Below are positions 58,951-64,000 of a stretch of DNA of 64,000 nt, one piece after another; the stretch's first letter is position 1; the number at the start of each line of letters is the position of its first letter. The stretch is from Otis tarda (taxonomy: Eukaryota > Chordata > Aves > Otidiformes > Otididae). The position numbers and the translations under genes are program-made. The notes beneath the pieces are model-generated. The model ran no database searches. It was not told the DNA's origin and worked only from the letters and a program-made list of their open reading frames with translations. The stretch is taken from contig CM048554.1 in NCBI GenBank assembly GCA_026413225.1, positions 6,712,001-6,776,000 on the forward strand, given 5' to 3'.

Positions 58951-59015
58951 CTGAATTGGGGGTGGAGGGAAGGAGAGAAAGGAAAAAAAAAAAAAAAGAG
59001 AGAGAAAGAAGAAAC
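58950..59015. repeat. Polypurine tract with A15
   Basis: A nearly pure purine + strand from GGGGGTGGAGGGAAGGAG through A15 (58983-58997) to GAGAGAGAAAGAAGAAA. It ends about 90 bases before candidate exon 5. Confidence 0.8.
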
Positions 59016-59102
59016 AGTATTAAAACTGTTTGAACAGTCTTTGAACAGCTGGAAAGATGTGCCCTCCAAATCACTTTCTTAACTTTTCCTGTAATTCAAC
59101 AG

Positions 59103-59156
59103 CTGCATTTCTCACAGTTCACGTCTCAGAGTGGACCAACAGAGGTGACTGGGAAG
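59103..59156 (+). CDS. Candidate coding exon 5 of + strand chain
   Basis: The acceptor ends TAATTCAACAG at 59102, after a C/T-rich stretch. The donor AAG/GTATGT at 59157 is near-consensus. The segment is 54 bases, 18 codons, open in phase 0: LHFSQFTSQSGPTEVTGK. An inner donor (GAG/GTGACT at 59145) would shorten it by 12 bases and keep phase 0. Start phase fits candidate exon 4, and end phase fits both candidate last exons (60887 and 61375). It is too short to judge codon usage or domain content. Small in-frame exons like this are typical of alternatively spliced modules. Confidence 0.4.
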
Positions 59157-59159
59157 GTA

Positions 59160-60880
59160 TGTGTGGTGCTAATCTCTTGTCATGTGTATAGGTATGTAAT
59201 CATTCAGCAGAAAATCTCCAATTTTGAAAAGACAGTCATTAATTTTAAAACAAAGATGAAACTTACTGTTACCACAAAGTTCTGGCCACTTTATAGTTTA
59301 GCTTTAGTGCTCAAAAAATCCTCATAATTAAAATGAAAGCTATTCAACTCGTGTAAATCAGCAAACTTCCTTGCAACTCAGACTGAAACTGAGCATCAAG
59401 TACTCCAGCATGCATCTCTGTCCTCTAACTGAGCTTCTCTGCCACTGCCACCGAATGATAATTGTCCTCCCTCTGGACAGTCGGTGCATCAATAAGGCAT
59501 CTGAAGGTGAAATGATAGAAATCAATCTGCCTTTTGTTAGTGAGATGAATACAAGTATGTTGGGGAGAGGGATCGATGAAAGGGTAAGACGATGCGTTAA
59601 GAATTGTTTAAAAGAGGGATTGAAGAAGGAAGTTAATACTTTTCAGATAGTTCAGAATGAACTTTGGTGTACTTCTGGATAATAGTGAATTGCACGAACA
59701 GCATTACCTACATTCTGAGTATACACAATTCTAGATAAAATGAGATCAGGGAAGATACCTCGTGTCAGACTGACATGAGGCAGGTGTTTTTATGTTTTTA
59801 GAGGTTTCATAAAGTTTTAAAATAAGAACCACACATTTCTCATATAATGAGCATTGGTGTATATAGATGTCCCACAACTGAGCCACTGAACGTGCACCAA
59901 TATTCTATGTATATGAGATACGTGTGTGTGTTGATACTTGCTCGCACTCAGACACACACACAAGCATGCGCAAATAGCATGCATACAACTGCATGAGAGC
60001 CACTTCTAAATATTTATTTCCCTTATTTATTCCTATATTTGTAGTCCAGCTTACTTGCAAGGAGCAATAAGTCATTTGTCTATAAGCAGAAAAAGAGATG
60101 AGGAACTTTACACTCTGGATGCAGTGACAAATGTATTATTGAAGCTCTGGAAGAGCTAATGTGGACACAAGAAACGGTATGGCTGTGCTGCTGGGAAGCC
60201 ACTTTTCTCAGGCTGAGCACCTTGCATTTTTCACAACATAAATATGGCATTGCTTCTTCTGGGACACAGGCCAGCTCATTTAAATGTGGCGCTCAAGAGA
60301 TGGAGAAAAGGCAATTTGCCACGACACCTTTTCCATCTTGCTGCCTAACTCACTGCTACAGTTGCAGATGGCCAGCGTGTGTGTCTTAAACATTTATCTT
60401 GCAAAGTATAGACTTTTGTATAAAAAGTATTTAGTGCTGCAGAATATTTCCCTTAAATTTAAATTTTCATCTCCTTTCAATTTTTAGAAAACATTTCGAA
60501 ATTTCAGATGTTGTTTTTCTCCTTTTCATCACCTTCCTTCTGTCTCACACTGTTTCTGAATACAACAAATGTTTGCCAAGGTTGGAGAATTCGGGGGGAG
60601 GGTGGTGTTTCATTTTTCTAGTTGTTTTTTTTTTCCCACTTTGTAAATATTTAAGGCTTTACCTATACTGTTAGTGAAGTGCATTCAAAGTTTGACTAGC
60701 ACAGGTTCTCAGCATCCTACCACACCTCACCATGAAGTCAAAAGCAATTAAAAGATCCTATTGCTATCATCTTTGTTTCTCCTTTACCTTCTCTGTCAGT
60801 GTTGTGAATCTTGCAAAATTCCAAAGTGGATGCAAAAATAGGTACGCATTTTTAAAAATCTGGACACTGGATTTTTTTTC
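59160..60880. other. Presumed intron or non-coding stretch
   Basis: Contains short GT and CA runs (about 59922-59966) and AT-rich sequence. An open frame at 59371-59682 (+) is 103 codons long but begins without a splice acceptor or promoter and shows no domain. It is left out. Confidence 0.45.
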
Positions 60881-60886
60881 TTGCAG

Positions 60887-60986
60887 TCAGTGGCAGATGG
60901 AAACTATTATTGGGAAAAAAAAAAACAGAAGTGAAAAATTTTACAAATATTTGGGTTAGAGAATGCATTCTGTCCCAGTTTGAACT
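60887..60986 (+). other. Alternative candidate last exon
   Basis: A strong T-rich acceptor ends TTCTTGCAG at 60886. In phase 0 the segment reads SVADGNYYWEKKK and runs on to a stop near 60984-60986. The A11 run inside it (60915-60925) would be frameshift-prone. It is an alternative to the 61375 segment as the end of the chain, or a decoy. Confidence 0.15.
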
Positions 60987-61374
60987 CTGAAATACAAATG
61001 ACTTCAAAATGAAGTGAGTCTCTTAAAGACTCCACTGATTACCTCTGCGCCTTGTACACGCAAGTTGAGAGCAGGGTCTTGACAGGCTTTGACTGAAAAG
61101 CAGGGTTTCAAGTTCACAAGAAACCAAGCAACCTTGTCTCTTCACAGGTCAGCTACATGCTGAGTCAGACCAAAAGGAGTAGTTTTCAAATTCCTGGTGA
61201 ACAGGAACTTCTGAGAATATTTTATTATGAATACACCAGAACATGTTGCTTCTAAAATAAAGCCTGTTTCCTGAAAGCTCCAGATTCCTAGGACTGCAGC
61301 AATCCTCAAGGAATCAAGATATACATGTTTTGCTGCTAAGTGTATTTGAGATGTACCAGTTTATTTTTTGACAG

Positions 61375-61470
61375 AATTCATTGCCAGGCTCAGTGGCAGT
61401 GTACAGAATTCAAGATGAGCTCCTTCAGCACAGTAAATCTGTATTTTACAACTTTGCTTTCTCAAAATAA
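61375..61470 (+). CDS. Candidate last coding exon of + strand chain
   Basis: The acceptor TTTATTTTTTGACAG ends at 61374. In phase 0, as required after candidate exon 5, there are 31 open codons beginning NSLPGSVAVYRIQDELLQHS, then a TAA stop at 61468-61470. The segment contains an amphipathic helix-like stretch (YRIQDELLQHSK). Polyadenylation signals AATAAA lie downstream at 62789-62794 and 62932-62937, which would give a 3' UTR of about 1.3-1.5 kb. No family is recognised. With the preceding candidates the chain would end with about 147 residues from 47231 onward. Confidence 0.33.
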   Translation, partial: NSLPGSVAVYRIQDELLQHSKSVFYNFAFSK

Positions 61471-61479
61471 TGCTAATTC

Positions 61480-64000
61480 ACCTGTCCTGGAGTGGCTGGA
61501 CTTTGCTCCTGTCTGTCTAGAGTAGCCAAGATATTTGTTTAAAGATTGTATTTAGAATTTTTGACTCGTTTCAAGGCTCGTCTTGCCCTGGAGCCTACCT
61601 GTGTCTTGTGCTTTGGCTTTTTGCATATGGGTTCACTGTCTTATAGTGACACAAACTAGTTCAGGTCCTGCAGAGGTTCTATGAGAAAAAGGGATGGATT
61701 CTGTGTCTCCTTCCAAAAGCTTTGTAATATTAAGGAAAAACCTTGTTAAGAGAAAGAGAGCATGCGTCTGATGACAAGTATTTATTCCCATGGGGTAACG
61801 TGCAGAGAGGTGTACCAACTGTTTAGACACACAAGTTAAGATCAGACTTTTATGCGGGTCTTACTCTGACACTCATAGATGAAGCTCTTTGAGAGAAGTT
61901 CTAGAAAGCTGCTCTTGCATTTCTTAACATCTGAATGATAGTTATGTACTCTGTGTATACAATGACTAATGATTGCTTTTGCTAGATTTCTATCATTTGT
62001 GACTATTACTGATGTTTTTTGGCCATCCATTTGAAGGTAGGAAAGGTTGCCAGCCATCTGACTGGTCACACACAGCAACCCCAGAGCGCCTGGTCTTTGT
62101 GCTCAGTTGGGTTACAAGCGCAGGGTGGTCACCCCGCTGGGAACTGCGGCAGCAGCCTGGCTGCAGAGCAGCACAGGAGGAAACGCAGAACAATCGGCAG
62201 GGAAATCCAACCCAAAATAACAAACTGGCCTCCACGAAAGAAAGGTCACTGCTTGAAAGCCACTATTTGAGAGCAGGGAGGGGGTGAAAAAAGAGTGAGC
62301 GAAGGAGACTCAATGCCTCTGCAGTTCCAAAGAATTCCTTTTTGTAAACAAAACAATGCAGGAGAACAATGCAAATACTTGCAGTGCTTTTCAAGGTGGT
62401 AGATTATTTTTTTTTCCTCATAGAAAGTAAATTGGAACTGCTTCCATAAACAATAGGCATTGGCTACAGAAGAAAGTGTGAGCTTTTGCAGAGATTTTTT
62501 AAATACCCAAAAGTAAGGAGCGTATTGGCAAAGGAGTCTCTTTTCTCAGAATAGCAGAGAAAATGCAATGCAGCCTCAGCATTTAAGGAAGAGAAAGGCT
62601 AAGAAAGCAGATTGGGAGACATAATGTGGTAAACTTCAAACCTGCCAGATTTTGTTTTAGAAGCCAGTGTTTGATGATAGGTTACCTCATGATGGGAATA
62701 GTGAAATGGATTGCAGACTTTGCCAACTCTTTTGCCAAACATTTTAAATCTTTCAAAATATTGTTCTCCCATAGACCAGCTTATTCCAATAAACTGTACT
62801 GCCATGTACTGTGTCGCAATTCAGTTTGGTGCTTAAAGCTGCCCATAACTGAATATTCATGAATTCCAGGCAAAAATCATGGTTTGCCCTGTTTGTGCAG
62901 TACCTGGCACAGGGTGCAAGAGCACAGCACAAATAAAAAACCACCCAAAACCCCAATGCATTAACCTCAACAGCTTTAACTTTTTAAAGGTATGTACTTT
63001 GCTTTATCTAGCACTAAAAAAAAAAAAAAGTTATGTTGGTGGTGTTACCTGATTCCTGACCTCTCTAATTACACTACTGCTGGCATTACGGCAGCTGGAG
63101 TTTTTGTTGCTGGAGAGGGCTCTTTTACTGGTAAAGCTTATTTGATTTTTCTGAATGAAAATAAGCTGCCCAGTATGCCCCAATATATAGCAGTAAAACG
63201 CTGGCTGCAGTAAAGAGGATTTGGTACTTTAAAGCAGCATTTTTTAATTTTAGTGTAGGCGAGTCTCCAGTGAGGTAATTGTCACACAAATGTCAATACT
63301 ACAGGCCATTATCAGATAGATGTTGAGAAAAAAAGAGACACTGATATTTTTGTGCTCACTGTGTTGATAAATGCAAATTTAGTTACTCTATATTAACTTT
63401 AATTTGAACTAAGCAGCTGTATACTTCTTTATTTCTTTCTCCCATTAGAAATACAACATTGCTGAGAAACAATTGAAGTTTATAGGTATTTCAATATTAG
63501 CATCCACCTTTCCTGTCCCTTGTGGTTGTGCATCAGCCTGTAGGTTTTAGTTTTCCTTTGACTTTTATGATTAAACTTCTCTGAAGTTCAGAATGACTTA
63601 AAATGACTTTGGGGATATACATTTTATCTTTTCAAGTTTCCTGGCAAGCAACAAAAGCCTGCAGCAACTGGCCATCTGAATCTACTCCATCAAGGTTTAA
63701 GCAGAGCAGGGATGACTGTAACTTGGTTTCCTTATGAGAAACCTCAGAGAACTAGGTAACTGAGGAGATTAACGGCCTTCTCCCTCTGAGGGGATGTTAC
63801 ACTGCACAACTGACTTGAATCCTGGCCCTGACTGGTCTCCTGGGCACAGCAGCCCTTAAATCCAGGATCAGACCCTTTGGTGCCCTCAGCTCAGCAGAGA
63901 GGGCTCCCCCAGAGTCCCTCCCTCAGGTCTTCGTGGATGGACATGCATCTGCAGCCTTCCTCCTTGGGAAACAGCACAGAAGCTGGGCTGTGCAGTTATT
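61480..64000. other. Possible 3' UTR, then non-coding
   Basis: AT-rich with AATAAA at 62789 and 62932 and an A14 tract (63016-63029). A GC-richer patch with several CpGs lies at about 62075-62200, with frames open on both strands. No gene is recognised to the window end. The last 200 bases are GC-richer. Confidence 0.45.
62789..62794 (+). terminator. Candidate polyadenylation signal
   Basis: AATAAA, followed by a GT-containing stretch (GTACTGCCATGTACTGTGT) within about 10-30 bases, the arrangement of a vertebrate poly(A) site. Its relevance depends on the candidate gene ending at 61470. Confidence 0.25.

Noticed and set aside
59371-59682. 103-codon + strand open frame between candidate exons 5 and 6
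   Set aside because: It lacks an acceptor in the right phase, a promoter or a recognisable motif.
1-64000. Bacterial operon, CRISPR array, phage or mobile resistance system
   Set aside because: No long open frames, ribosome-binding sites or regularly spaced identical repeats were seen. Base composition and relics point to a vertebrate genome.

Overview
The window reads as nuclear DNA from an amniote, most likely a bird (another sauropsid is possible). The reasons are: moderately AT-rich sequence, no continuous open frame longer than about 140 codons, few interspersed repeats, no Alu- or L1-like sequence, one recognisable CR1-type fragment near 32.3 kb, and several old MIR-like SINE relics (about 7.8, 29.3, 44.2, 49.8 and 57.5 kb). 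The species and the identity of any gene cannot be fixed from the sequence alone. No rRNA, tRNA, CRISPR array, operon or bacterial feature was seen.

Most of the window is intron-like or intergenic. From 1 to about 24 kb it holds homopolymer tracts, simple repeats, a CpG-richer patch with a CRE-like site (2.28-2.42 kb), a GC-rich patch behind a long pyrimidine tract (13.8-14.24 kb) and a 22-bp perfect palindrome (22.56 kb). A three-copy tandem repeat of about 80 bp lies at 24.72-24.97 kb. A GC-rich, probably transposon-derived block lies near 30.7-31.0 kb. An island of unrecognised, repeat-like sequence spans about 40.0-41.2 kb. Short near-perfect hairpins lie at 10.96, 38.3, 41.6 and 43.2 kb, a GATA-rich direct/inverted repeat cluster at 45.26 kb and a 44-bp minisatellite at 48.9 kb.

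The main result is a possible multi-exon gene on the + strand in the right half. Segments at 47231-47279, 50573-50655, 54730-54791, 57167-57268, 59103-59156 and 61375-61470 each have an AG acceptor and, except the last, a GT donor. Each is open in the frame passed on by the one before, and the last ends in a stop. Together they would encode a C-terminal piece of about 147 residues. Two weaker segments (24117-24194 and 35134-35306) are phase-compatible with each other upstream. I do not recognise the protein and see no known domain. Because decoy exons are common in vertebrate DNA, and an opposite-strand pair with similar properties exists at 52.2-52.8 kb, this is a testable hypothesis and not an established gene.
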